Shown here one piece after another: positions 51,543-59,890 of a DNA stretch of 64,000 nucleotides. The stretch covers positions 248,001-312,000 of the forward strand of contig NZ_FNCW01000002.1 of NCBI RefSeq assembly GCF_900099815.1, written 5' to 3'. Position 1 is the stretch's first letter. Each line of letters starts with the position of its first letter. The stretch comes from Psychroflexus sediminis. GTDB lineage: Bacteria > Bacteroidota > Bacteroidia > Flavobacteriales > Flavobacteriaceae. The notes under the pieces are model-generated. The model was not told where the DNA came from. It searched no databases and was given only the letters and a program-made list of their open reading frames with translations. A program made the translations under genes and the position numbers.

Positions 51543-52511
51543 ATGAATAAACCGATCACAGACTTTATAGAAAAATACTATTTACACTTTAATGCGGCTA
51601 GCCTGGTCGATGCGGCCAAGGCTTATGAAAAGCAACTGGAAGGTGGTTCCAAAATGCTGGTTTCACTTGCCGGGGCGATGAGTACTGCCGAGTTAGGAAA
51701 GATTTTTGCAGAAATCATTCGTCAGGATAAAGTTCATATCGTATCCTGTACAGGAGCTAATTTGGAAGAAGATATCATGAATTTGGTAGCGCACTCCCAT
51801 TACAAACGTGTGCCAGACTACCGTGATTTAACACCTCAGGACGAGTGGAAATTACTGGAAAAAGGACTCAATCGCGTTACCGATACCTGCATTCCGGAAG
51901 AAGAGGCCTTTAGGCGTTTGCAAAAACATATCGTAAAAATATGGAAAGATGCAGAAGCTAAAGGTGAGCGTTATTTCCCTCATGAGTATATGTATAAATT
52001 GCTGCTTTCCGGCGTTTTAGAAGAGTACTATGAAATCGATTTGAAAGATTCCTGGATGTATGCTGCTGCAGAAAAAAACTTGCCAATTGTGGTCCCGGGC
52101 TGGGAAGACAGTACGATGGGAAATATTTTCGCCAGTTATGTGATGAAAGGAGAGTTAAAGGCCTCTACCGTTAAATCTGGAATTGAATACATGACGTTTT
52201 TGGCAGACTGGTATACCGATAATTCCAGGGAAGGTATTGGCTTTTTCCAAATAGGAGGAGGCATCGCAGGTGATTTTCCAATTTGTGTCGTCCCTATGCT
52301 CTACCAGGATATGGAAAGAACGGATACGCCATTTTGGAATTATTTCTGTCAGATTTCTGACTCGACAACCAGTTATGGTTCCTATTCTGGAGCGGTTCCC
52401 AATGAAAAAATCACCTGGGGCAAACTCGATATCGATACCCCTAAATTTATCATAGAAAGCGATGCTACCATTGTTGCTCCCCTTATATTTGCTTACCTTT
52501 TAGAAATGTGA
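51543..52511 (+). CDS. deoxyhypusine synthase-family protein (likely polyamine synthase)
   Basis: 322 residues of the deoxyhypusine synthase fold. NAD-binding and substrate segments SLAGAMSTAELGK, VHIVSCTGANLEED, GIGFFQIGGGIAGDFPIC and SDSTTSYGSYSGAVPNEKITWGKLD, with the catalytic Lys294 in TWGK. Bacteria have no eIF5A, so a bacterial member is expected to transfer an aminobutyl group to a diamine, for example making homospermidine from putrescine. Placement after speA and speB supports this, although 274 bases with microsatellites intervene. Confidence 0.85.
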   Translation: MNKPITDFIEKYYLHFNAASLVDAAKAYEKQLEGGSKMLVSLAGAMSTAELGKIFAEIIRQDKVHIVSCTGANLEEDIMNLVAHSHYKRVPDYRDLTPQDEWKLLEKGLNRVTDTCIPEEEAFRRLQKHIVKIWKDAEAKGERYFPHEYMYKLLLSGVLEEYYEIDLKDSWMYAAAEKNLPIVVPGWEDSTMGNIFASYVMKGELKASTVKSGIEYMTFLADWYTDNSREGIGFFQIGGGIAGDFPICVVPMLYQDMERTDTPFWNYFCQISDSTTSYGSYSGAVPNEKITWGKLDIDTPKFIIESDATIVAPLIFAYLLEM

Positions 52512-52669
52512 GATGAATTAAGACAGCGCAAAACCTTCAGAATTCGTCTTCACTTACCTCGCTGATTCAAGAGCGTGTGAATTCTGAAAGTTTGATGCCC
52601 TAAACCCTATCGAGCTAATTTGTGCTAAATTCCGAAGAAACTCTTTTCTGAATTTGCTGCTATTAACTA

Positions 52670-54235
52670 ATGAACAGAATACATAATAATTTCACCCTTC
52701 CTATGGATAATACGCCGAAAATCGAACAAATTGAACTGAAATACCTCTCTCTTAAAGATTTTGAAGTCCTGAAGGAGGTGTTTATAGAGATTTACGGCGA
52801 TGCTCCAGATGCCTATTGGCGTAAGGATGAGTTGAGGAGTCTGATAGATATTTTCCCGGAAGGGCAGGTGGTGATACTGGTTAATGGAGACCTGGCGGGT
52901 TGCGCATTTTCTATTATTGTGGACTACAATAAGTTGGCAGACCAGCATACTTACGATGATATTGCGGGGGATGTGAAGTTTAAAAATCACACGGAAGACG
53001 GTGACATGCTGTACGGAATCGATGTGATTATCAGGAAGGAGTACCGGGGTTTGAAATTGGGAAGGCGTCTTTATGATTACCGAAAAGAATTAACGGAACA
53101 GCTGAATCTAAAAGGGATCGTATTTGGCGGCAGAATCCCAAATTATCACAAGGTATCAAGCAAGCTGAGTCCTAAGCAGTATATCCAAAAAGTAAGGACG
53201 AAGGAAATCAATGATCCTGTCCTGAACTTCCAGTTATCCAATGATTTCAGGCCCGTGAGGATTATGTCCAATTATTTGGATGGCGACAAAGACTCTAAAG
53301 AGTATGCGGTTTTGATGCAGTGGGACAATATTTATTTTGAAAAAGAAAGCAAAGCACCGTCCAATCAAAAAAGCGAAGTGCGGCTTGGTCTTGTGCAGTG
53401 GCAGATGCGTTCTTATAGCAGTCTGGAAGAACTCTTGCATCAGGTGGAGTATTTTGTGGAATCACTATCGGGTTACCGATCAGATTTTGCCCTATTCCCC
53501 GAGTTTTTTAATGCGCCTCTGATGTCCAAGTACAATCATCTCAGTGAGCCAGATGCGATACGAGAACTGGCGAAATACACCGAGCCTATAAAAAACAAAA
53601 TGGCAGAATTGTCCATCGCCTATAACATCAATATCATTTCTGGGAGCATGCCAGAGATAATCAATAACAAGCTGTATAACGTTGGTTATTTATGTAAACG
53701 CGATGGAAGTACCGAGCGCTACGAAAAAATACACGTGACTCCGGATGAAGCCAGGGTTTGGGGTATGCAACGCGGGAGTGAGTTTAAAGTATTTGACACG
53801 GATTGTGGTAAAATAGGTATTTTGATTTGCTATGATGTGGAGTTTCCCGAGTTGTCCAGAATACTTGCAAAAGAAGGTATGGATATTTTATTTGTCCCTT
53901 TTCTGACCGATACTCAAAACGGGTTTTCCAGAGTGAAACTTTGTGCGCAGGCGAGAGCAGTAGAAAATGAATGCTATGTAGCTATTGCTGGAAGTGTTGG
54001 CAACCTGCCTAAGGTGCACAATATGGATATTCAGTACGCACAGTCTGCCGTATTCACACCATCGGATTTTGCATTCCCTAGCGATGGTATAAAAGCGGAA
54101 ACGACACCAAATACCGAAATGATTTTGATCGCCGATGTAGATCTCCTGGCTTTGCGAGAGCTCCACAACTTTGGAAGTGTCAAAAACCTAAAAGATATCC
54201 GTAATGACTTGTACTCTTTAACAAGGAAAAAATAA
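52670..54235 (+). CDS. GNAT acetyltransferase fused to carbon-nitrogen hydrolase
   Basis: 521 residues. An N-terminal GNAT domain (about 15-215; GIDVIIRKEYRGLKLGRRLYDYR is the acetyl-CoA loop) is fused to a nitrilase-superfamily domain (about 235-510). The hydrolase triad is complete: Glu in FPEFFNAPL, Lys in YEKIHVTPDE and Cys in ILICYDVEFPEL. The fusion is known from Bacteroidota and others with unclear substrate; being next to polyamine genes it might act on acylated amines. A second in-frame ATG at 52703 is possible. Confidence 0.9.
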   Translation: MNRIHNNFTLPMDNTPKIEQIELKYLSLKDFEVLKEVFIEIYGDAPDAYWRKDELRSLIDIFPEGQVVILVNGDLAGCAFSIIVDYNKLADQHTYDDIAGDVKFKNHTEDGDMLYGIDVIIRKEYRGLKLGRRLYDYRKELTEQLNLKGIVFGGRIPNYHKVSSKLSPKQYIQKVRTKEINDPVLNFQLSNDFRPVRIMSNYLDGDKDSKEYAVLMQWDNIYFEKESKAPSNQKSEVRLGLVQWQMRSYSSLEELLHQVEYFVESLSGYRSDFALFPEFFNAPLMSKYNHLSEPDAIRELAKYTEPIKNKMAELSIAYNINIISGSMPEIINNKLYNVGYLCKRDGSTERYEKIHVTPDEARVWGMQRGSEFKVFDTDCGKIGILICYDVEFPELSRILAKEGMDILFVPFLTDTQNGFSRVKLCAQARAVENECYVAIAGSVGNLPKVHNMDIQYAQSAVFTPSDFAFPSDGIKAETTPNTEMILIADVDLLALRELHNFGSVKNLKDIRNDLYSLTRKK

Positions 54236-54289
54236 TCTATTTCTGAATATTAAAATCATTTTTTATTGCTCACTATTATTCTGATGGTT

Positions 54290-54540
54290 TAGAGCTTGAA
54301 ATGATTTTTTCCTCCCTGAGCCTTCGACTTTGCACAGGATAAACTAAAGTCGAAGTCTTGTAAAAAAACGTCTTGACTTTAGCCTGTCTTGAGCGAAGAC
54401 GAAAGGCTGCCAATTTGGTTTTTGATTACTTAATCGATAATCGGCCTGTTTTTGTTTAAGTTCGAGCGGAGTCGAGAACCAGCTACATCTCGAACTGGCC
54501 TGGCTGTCCTGAGCAATGCTAAAACATGTATAAAACGTCA
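54290..54540. repeat. dispersed repeat-like intergenic sequence
   Basis: Contains cttcgactttgc / gtcgaagtc and ttcgagcggagtcgagaacc / ctcgaactggcc-type inverted motifs, similar in style to repeats seen in many Flavobacteria, plus ctgtcctgagcaatgc and gtcttgagcgaagac. No gene between 54236 and 54649. Confidence 0.5.
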
Positions 54541-54649
54541 CTTTATATTAAATGAAGTTCAAAAATATTGAGAAGCTCGTTATGACACTTTTTAGTTCAA
54601 TTAAGACTTTTAGGTATCTTAACGGATTTGCATTTTATTTTTTCCATGG

Positions 54650-55342
54650 CTATTCTCTGCCTAAATAAATGCTTAGGAAGTAGAGCAAAGTGGCCAGAGA
54701 GCCAATAGCGGCTACGACATAAGTTCTCGCAGCCCATTTCAAAGAGTCTTCAGACATTTTGTACTCATCCTGAGTTACGATATTGTGATCTTTCATCCAG
54801 GCTAAGGCTCTGTTGCTGGCGTCATATTCTACCGGTAGAGTGACAAAGCTGAACAATGTCCCTAAGCCAAACATAATGATTCCGGCGAGGAGCACCATCT
54901 GTCCAACACCTACAGAAACCATCGTCATCAAAATAAGACCTCCAAAAATCACCCACTGGCTCCATTGAGAAGCTACACTTACAACAGGAACGAGTTGACT
55001 TCTCAGTTCTACCCAGGAATAAGCTTTGGCATGTTGTACGGCATGACCCACTTCATGAGCTGCCACGGCGGCTGCAGCGGCGTTTGTTTGGTTGTAAACA
55101 CTTTCGCTGAGGTTTACCGTTTTTTTAGTTGGATGGTAATGATCTGTCAACTGACCAGGGGTGGAAATGACCTCCACATCGTGAATGTGGTGATCTTTCA
55201 GCATTTTTCTGGCAATTTCTGCTCCGCTCATTCCATTTTGAAGCTGGATTTTGGAGTATTTTTTAAACTTGCTTTTTAACTTGTTGCTAACATACCAGCT
55301 AACAAGCAGTATGGCGCCTATTAAAATATAATATCCTATCAT
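54650..55342 (-). CDS. YugP-like zinc-dependent membrane peptidase
   Basis: 230 residues. One N-terminal span, the zinc-binding HEVGH at residues 96-100 in AAAVAAHEVGHAVQHA, then two spans at 128-175 and a C-terminal one. The downstream Glu/Asp in LPVEYDASNRALAWM matches the family's third ligand region. Probably a housekeeping membrane protease with unknown target. Confidence 0.9.
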   Translation of the reverse strand: MIGYYILIGAILLVSWYVSNKLKSKFKKYSKIQLQNGMSGAEIARKMLKDHHIHDVEVISTPGQLTDHYHPTKKTVNLSESVYNQTNAAAAAVAAHEVGHAVQHAKAYSWVELRSQLVPVVSVASQWSQWVIFGGLILMTMVSVGVGQMVLLAGIIMFGLGTLFSFVTLPVEYDASNRALAWMKDHNIVTQDEYKMSEDSLKWAARTYVVAAIGSLATLLYFLSIYLGRE

Positions 55343-55628
55343 TGTTTGTTTTTAAAAACATACGTATCAAAAGTTTGACCAAAATTGAATTTGTCAGTAG
55401 ATATTCATCAAAGCCTGGTGTTTTTATCGAATATATTTGAATTTTGAAATGGCTTAAGCGGGCGGCGAGGTAAATAAATGTCTTTCCAATCGGCTAAAAA
55501 TTCTACGATGCAAGAAATGTAGACTTGTGACTACCTGTCATAATGCCATTTCACCTCTTAAACAATTGAAGCTAAATAGACTTAACAAATTATTTGAGAG
55601 CATAGCTTGCTATATAAATTTATAATCG

Positions 55629-55636
55629 TAAATTTG
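55629..55636 (+). promoter_or_regulatory. promoter -7 box of rplM-rpsI
   Basis: TAAATTTG matches TAnnTTTG, 60 bases before the GTG start of rplM. Typical position for a ribosomal protein leader. Confidence 0.6.
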
Positions 55637-55696
55637 CACCCTTATTTTCAAGACTTTGAAGGTAAAAAGGAATGTTTAATTATTAAAAATTTAAGT

Positions 55697-56152
55697 GTGG
55701 ATACATTAAGTTACAAAACGGTTTCAACCAACAAAGCTACTGCAGATAAGCACTGGGTTGTTGTTGATGCCAGCGGACAATCTCTTGGACGTGTAGCTTC
55801 TATTGTTGCCAAACTTTTGAGAGGCAAGTACAAGCCTAGCTTTAGCCCTCATGTTGATTGTGGAGACAATGTTATCATTGTGAACGCAGAGAAAGTCAAC
55901 CTGACAGGGAAGAAGTGGGACTCAAAAGAGTATATCCGACATACTGGATATCCTGGTGGACAGAGAAGTTTAACCGCTCAAGAAGTATTTGACAAGAGCC
56001 CAGAGCGTCTTGTAGAAAAATCTGTAAAAGGTATGTTGCCTAAGAACAAATTAGGTGCTGATTTATTTAGGAACCTTCGTGTCTTTACAGGGACAGAGCA
56101 TAACATGGATGCTCAACAACCAAAAGAAATTAATATAAACGAACTAGTGTAA
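55697..56152 (+). CDS. rplM: ribosomal protein L13 (uL13)
   Basis: 151 residues beginning at GTG 55697 (VDTLSYKTVSTNKATADKHW). An upstream frame to 55607 overlaps the promoter box and is not conserved. Family signatures: WVVVDASGQSLGRVASIVA and GMLPKNKLGADLFRNLRVF. Binds 23S rRNA early in assembly. Directly precedes rpsI without a gap. Confidence 0.97.
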   Translation: MDTLSYKTVSTNKATADKHWVVVDASGQSLGRVASIVAKLLRGKYKPSFSPHVDCGDNVIIVNAEKVNLTGKKWDSKEYIRHTGYPGGQRSLTAQEVFDKSPERLVEKSVKGMLPKNKLGADLFRNLRVFTGTEHNMDAQQPKEININELV

Positions 56153-56539
56153 ATGGAGACAATTCACAAAATTGGCCGTAGAAAAACTGCTGTAGCTAGA
56201 GTTTATCTTTCTGAGGGAAAAGGTGAAATTATCGTTAACAAGAAAAAAGCTAACGAATATTTCACAACTGGTCCTTTGCTTTATAAAGTCAACCAAGCTT
56301 TGGCTTTGACAGGTAATGAAGATAGATTTGATATCAATGTCAATGTCTTTGGTGGTGGTATCACAGGACAGGCAGAAGCTATCAGACTGGCCTTATCTAG
56401 AGCAATGTGCGAGCTAGACCCAGAGAATAGAGCTACGCTTAAGCCAGAGGGATTACTTACTAGAGATCCTAGAATGGTGGAACGTAAGAAATTCGGTCAG
56501 AAAAAAGCAAGAAAGAAATTCCAATTCTCAAAACGTTAA
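56153..56539 (+). CDS. rpsI: ribosomal protein S9 (uS9)
   Basis: 128 residues. METIHKIGRRKTAVARVYL start, VNVFGGGITGQAEAIRLALSRA core and the C-terminal basic tail KKARKKFQFSKR which reaches the P-site tRNA. Starts on the base after the rplM stop, the classic rplM-rpsI operon. No terminator was recognised in the 158-base gap to rpsB. Confidence 0.98.
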   Translation: METIHKIGRRKTAVARVYLSEGKGEIIVNKKKANEYFTTGPLLYKVNQALALTGNEDRFDINVNVFGGGITGQAEAIRLALSRAMCELDPENRATLKPEGLLTRDPRMVERKKFGQKKARKKFQFSKR

Positions 56540-56697
56540 TCGGGAATTTTATTCAAGTATTAAAATTATTAATAGTTCAATTTTTTGTTGTTATTTGGGG
56601 TAAGCCCAAAGTTAGTTTAGCATCTAAATGAATAAGACCAATCCAATTGCTACTTATTTATTGCTATCCCAACAGAAGAACGTAAACTAAAACAAAA

Positions 56698-57558
56698 ATG
56701 GCAAATCAAATAGAGGTCAAGGACTTACTTGACGCTGGTGTTCACTTCGGACACCTTACAAGACGATGGAATCCAAACATGGCTCCTTATGTATACATGG
56801 AGCGTAATGGTATTCACATCATCAACCTGTACAAGACAGTTGCAAAAATGGAAGAGGCTGGTACAGCCCTTGCCAAGATAGCAGCTAGCGGTAGAAAAAT
56901 TCTTTTCGTCGCTACCAAGAAACAAGCTAAAGAAATTGTAGCTCAGGAATCTGAAAGAGCACAAATGCCTTATATTACTGAAAGATGGCCTGGTGGTATG
57001 CTTACCAATTTTGTGACCATCAGAAAGTCTGTAAAGAAAATGGCTGCTGTGGATCGCATGAAGAAAGATGGAACTTTCAATTCTCTTTCTAAAAAGGAAA
57101 GATTGCAAGTTGACAGGATGAGAGCTAAGCTGGAAAAGAACTTAGGTTCTATTTCAGATATGTCTCGACTACCTGCAGCCATATTTGTTGTGGATACCCT
57201 TAGAGAGCACATCGCCGTAAAAGAAGCACAAAAATTAAACATTCCTGTGTTTGCAATGGTGGATACAAACTCCAATCCTAGAGATGTGGATTACGCGATC
57301 CCTTCCAACGACGATGCTTCAAAATCTATCCATAAGATTATGTCTTATATGGCCGATTCTATTCTTGAAGGACTTAACGATAGAAAAGAAGGTAAAGATA
57401 ATACGGAAGCTAAACCGGCGAAAGCTAAAAAAGAAAAAGCGACAGAAGAAGCGACACCAGCGAAAGCTGAAACTAAAGCGCCAGTTGTGGAAGAGGTTCC
57501 TACTGATAAAGCAGAACCAAAAAAACCAGCTGGAGAAGAAAATAAAGCTTCAGAATAA
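56698..57558 (+). CDS. rpsB: ribosomal protein S2 (uS2)
   Basis: 286 residues. EVKDLLDAGVHFGHLTRRWNP at the N-terminus and AIFVVDTLREHIAVKEAQKL in the core are typical. The last 60 residues are a Lys/Ala/Glu/Pro-rich extension (KPAKAKKEKATEEATPAKAE), often seen in Bacteroidota. Followed by tsf, as in most bacteria. Confidence 0.98.
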   Translation: MANQIEVKDLLDAGVHFGHLTRRWNPNMAPYVYMERNGIHIINLYKTVAKMEEAGTALAKIAASGRKILFVATKKQAKEIVAQESERAQMPYITERWPGGMLTNFVTIRKSVKKMAAVDRMKKDGTFNSLSKKERLQVDRMRAKLEKNLGSISDMSRLPAAIFVVDTLREHIAVKEAQKLNIPVFAMVDTNSNPRDVDYAIPSNDDASKSIHKIMSYMADSILEGLNDRKEGKDNTEAKPAKAKKEKATEEATPAKAETKAPVVEEVPTDKAEPKKPAGEENKASE

Positions 57559-57576
57559 TATAGATTTAATAACACC

Positions 57577-57608
57577 AAATCGCTTAAGTCTTACTTGAGC
57601 GATTTTTA
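57577..57608 (+). terminator. terminator or attenuator between rpsB and tsf
   Basis: aaatcgcttaag / cttgagcgattt stem with a short T-run (one G-T pair). Probably partial termination that lowers tsf. Confidence 0.6.
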
Positions 57609-57631
57609 TATTAACACAAAATATACAAGTC

Positions 57632-58453
57632 ATGGCAAAAATTACGGCTGCTGAGGTCAATAAACTTAGAAAAAGTACTGGTGCTGGTATGATGGATTGC
57701 AAAAAAGCTCTTGTAGAAAGCGAGGGTGATTTTGATAAAGCTATCGAAATATTAAGAAAAAAAGGTCAGAAAGTTGCTGCTAAAAGAGCAGACAGAGAGT
57801 CGTCTGAAGGAGCTGCAATTGCTGTAGTTAATGATGATTCTACTAAAGGGGCCATCGTTTCTTTAAACTGTGAAACAGATTTCGTTGCTAAAAACGATTC
57901 GTTTACTAAAATGGCAAATGATTTTGCTCAGTTAGCACTTGGTGTTGAGAGCAAAGAAGAATTATTGAAACTGGATTACAATGGTATCACTGTTGGAGAA
58001 AAACTGACAGAACAAACCGGTGTTATCGGTGAAAAAATCGAAATTGGTGATTTCAGAATTTTGAAAGCTCCATTTGTTGGATCTTATATCCACGCTGGCA
58101 ATAAAATCGCTGTCTTGACAGGGCTTTCTAAGCCTGCAGAAGGTGCGGAAGAGATCGCTAAAGAGGTTTCTATGCAGGTTGCTGCAATGAATCCTGTTGC
58201 TTTGAATGAAGAAGGTGTAGACCAGTCTGTTATTGATAAAGAAATCGAAATTGCAAAAGATCAACTCAGACAGGAAGGAAAACCAGAGAATATGTTGGAT
58301 AAAATCGCTGAAGGTAAATTGAAGCGTTTTTTCAAGGATAATACCTTGGTTAACCAAGACTTTATTAAAGACAGCAAAATTTCTGTCGCTCAGCATGTGA
58401 AAACATTGGGTGATGTAGAAATCCTTGCTTTCGAAAGAGTAGCCTTGGGCTAA
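57632..58453 (+). CDS. tsf: translation elongation factor Ts
   Basis: 273 residues. UBA-like N-terminus ITAAEVNKLRKSTGAGMMDCKKAL with the TGAGMMDCK signature, and the EF-Ts core motif LNCETDFVAKNDSF. Acts as guanine-nucleotide exchange factor for EF-Tu. Shorter than the E. coli protein only in coiled-coil parts. Followed by a strong terminator. Confidence 0.98.
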   Translation: MAKITAAEVNKLRKSTGAGMMDCKKALVESEGDFDKAIEILRKKGQKVAAKRADRESSEGAAIAVVNDDSTKGAIVSLNCETDFVAKNDSFTKMANDFAQLALGVESKEELLKLDYNGITVGEKLTEQTGVIGEKIEIGDFRILKAPFVGSYIHAGNKIAVLTGLSKPAEGAEEIAKEVSMQVAAMNPVALNEEGVDQSVIDKEIEIAKDQLRQEGKPENMLDKIAEGKLKRFFKDNTLVNQDFIKDSKISVAQHVKTLGDVEILAFERVALG

Positions 58454-58470
58454 TCTTAGTTTAAATGAAA

Positions 58471-58506
58471 AAAAAGCCTTTTAGAATTTTCTAAAAGGCT
58501 TTTTTT
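58471..58506 (+). terminator. terminator of rpsB-tsf operon
   Basis: 16-base stem aaaaagccttttagaa / ttctaaaaggcttttt with T-run. Confidence 0.92.
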
Positions 58507-58555
58507 ATGTCCAAAATTGAAGTCGATATCTCATTTTTTCGTATAAGATAATCCT

Positions 58556-58563
58556 TATATTTG
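58556..58563 (+). promoter_or_regulatory. promoter -7 box of pyrH-frr
   Basis: TATATTTG, exact TAnnTTTG, 23 bases before the pyrH start codon. Confidence 0.65.
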
Positions 58564-58586
58564 CAAAACTTTATTCCAAAATCAAT

Positions 58587-59294
58587 ATGCAGTATAAGAG
58601 AATTTTACTTAAATTATCCGGGGAAGCTTTAATGGGCGACCGCCAATATGGAATTGATCCTAAACGACTGGATGATTATGCTAAAGAGATCAAAACCATA
58701 ATAGATAAAGGAGTAGAAGTTGCTATAGTTATTGGTGGTGGTAATATCTTTCGAGGTATTGCTGGTGCCAGTAAAGGAATGGATAGAGTGCAAGGAGATC
58801 ATATGGGCATGCTTGCAACTGTTATTAATGGATTGGCACTGCAAAGCGCCTGCGAAGATAATGGCATGCAGACCAGGCTTCAATCTGCTATCAAAATCAA
58901 TGAAGTCGCAGAGCCTTTTATCAGGAGAAAAGCGATAAGACACCTGGAAAAAGGGAGGGTAGTTATTTTTGGTGGAGGTACAGGAAACCCCTATTTTACA
59001 ACAGACTCTGCTGCTGTGCTAAGAGCTATTGAAATGGAAGCGGATGTTATTTTGAAAGGAACGCGCGTCGATGGAATTTATACCTCAGATCCAGAACAAA
59101 ATACCGATGCCACAAAATTTGATTTTATCAGTTTTGAAGAAGTTTTGAAAAAAGGATTGAAAGTCATGGACACCACAGCTTTTACCCTAAGCCAGGAAAA
59201 TGAATTGCCTATAATTGTATTCGATATGAATACATCTGGAAATCTATTGAGAATAATTTCAGGAGAAAATATTGGAACCAAAGTGAATTTATAG
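58587..59294 (+). CDS. pyrH: UMP kinase
   Basis: 235 residues. Phosphorylates UMP to UDP in pyrimidine synthesis. Motifs: [11 protein letters not shown] (phosphate loop), [29 protein letters not shown] and [11 protein letters not shown], all standard for the hexameric bacterial enzyme. Transcribed with frr, 9 bases downstream. Confidence 0.98.
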   Translation: MQYKRILLKLSGEALMGDRQYGIDPKRLDDYAKEIKTIIDKGVEVAIVIGGGNIFRGIAGASKGMDRVQGDHMGMLATVINGLALQSACEDNGMQTRLQSAIKINEVAEPFIRRKAIRHLEKGRVVIFGGGTGNPYFTTDSAAVLRAIEMEADVILKGTRVDGIYTSDPEQNTDATKFDFISFEEVLKKGLKVMDTTAFTLSQENELPIIVFDMNTSGNLLRIISGENIGTKVNL

Positions 59295-59303
59295 ACTAAA
59301 CAT

Positions 59304-59858
59304 ATGAACGAAGAAATCGAATTTATAAAAGATAGCGCCAAAGAATCGATGCAGGAAGCTATCAAGCATCTAAAAAAACAACTGGTCAACATTAGAGCTG
59401 GCAAAGCCAATCCTTCTATGTTATCTTCAGTCATGGTTGAGTATTATGGAACCATGACACCGCTTAACCAGGTGAGTAACGTCAATACTCCGGATGCAAG
59501 AACCTTAACGATACAGCCCTTTGAAAAAGCTTTGATTAAAGAAATTGAAAGAGGGATTATGAATGCTAACCTGGGCTTCAACCCCATGAACAATGGCGAT
59601 AGCGTGATCATAAACGTTCCGCCTCTTACTGAAGAAAGACGTATTCAACTGGCAAAACAAGCTAAAGCTGAAGCTGAAGAAGCTAAGATTGGTGTCCGAA
59701 ACGACAGAAGAACTGCCATGAATGAAATAAAGAAAGCAGATCTTCCAGAAGATGTTCAAAAAGATACGGAGGAAGATATTCAGAAATTAACAGATGCTTA
59801 CATTGAGGAAATAGATAAAATCTACGCTGCTAAGGAAAAAGAAATTATGACTGTGTAA
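59304..59858 (+). CDS. frr: ribosome recycling factor
   Basis: 184 residues, full-length. LVNIRAGKANPSMLSSVMVEYYG at the N-terminus, TIQPFEKALIKEIERGI in the hinge and ..RNDRRTAMNEIKKADLPEDV in the helical bundle are signatures. Splits post-termination ribosomes with EF-G. Second gene of pyrH-frr. Confidence 0.98.
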   Translation: MNEEIEFIKDSAKESMQEAIKHLKKQLVNIRAGKANPSMLSSVMVEYYGTMTPLNQVSNVNTPDARTLTIQPFEKALIKEIERGIMNANLGFNPMNNGDSVIINVPPLTEERRIQLAKQAKAEAEEAKIGVRNDRRTAMNEIKKADLPEDVQKDTEEDIQKLTDAYIEEIDKIYAAKEKEIMTV

Positions 59859-59890
59859 GTAACGGTCTCACTGTTTTATAACCTCTATAT

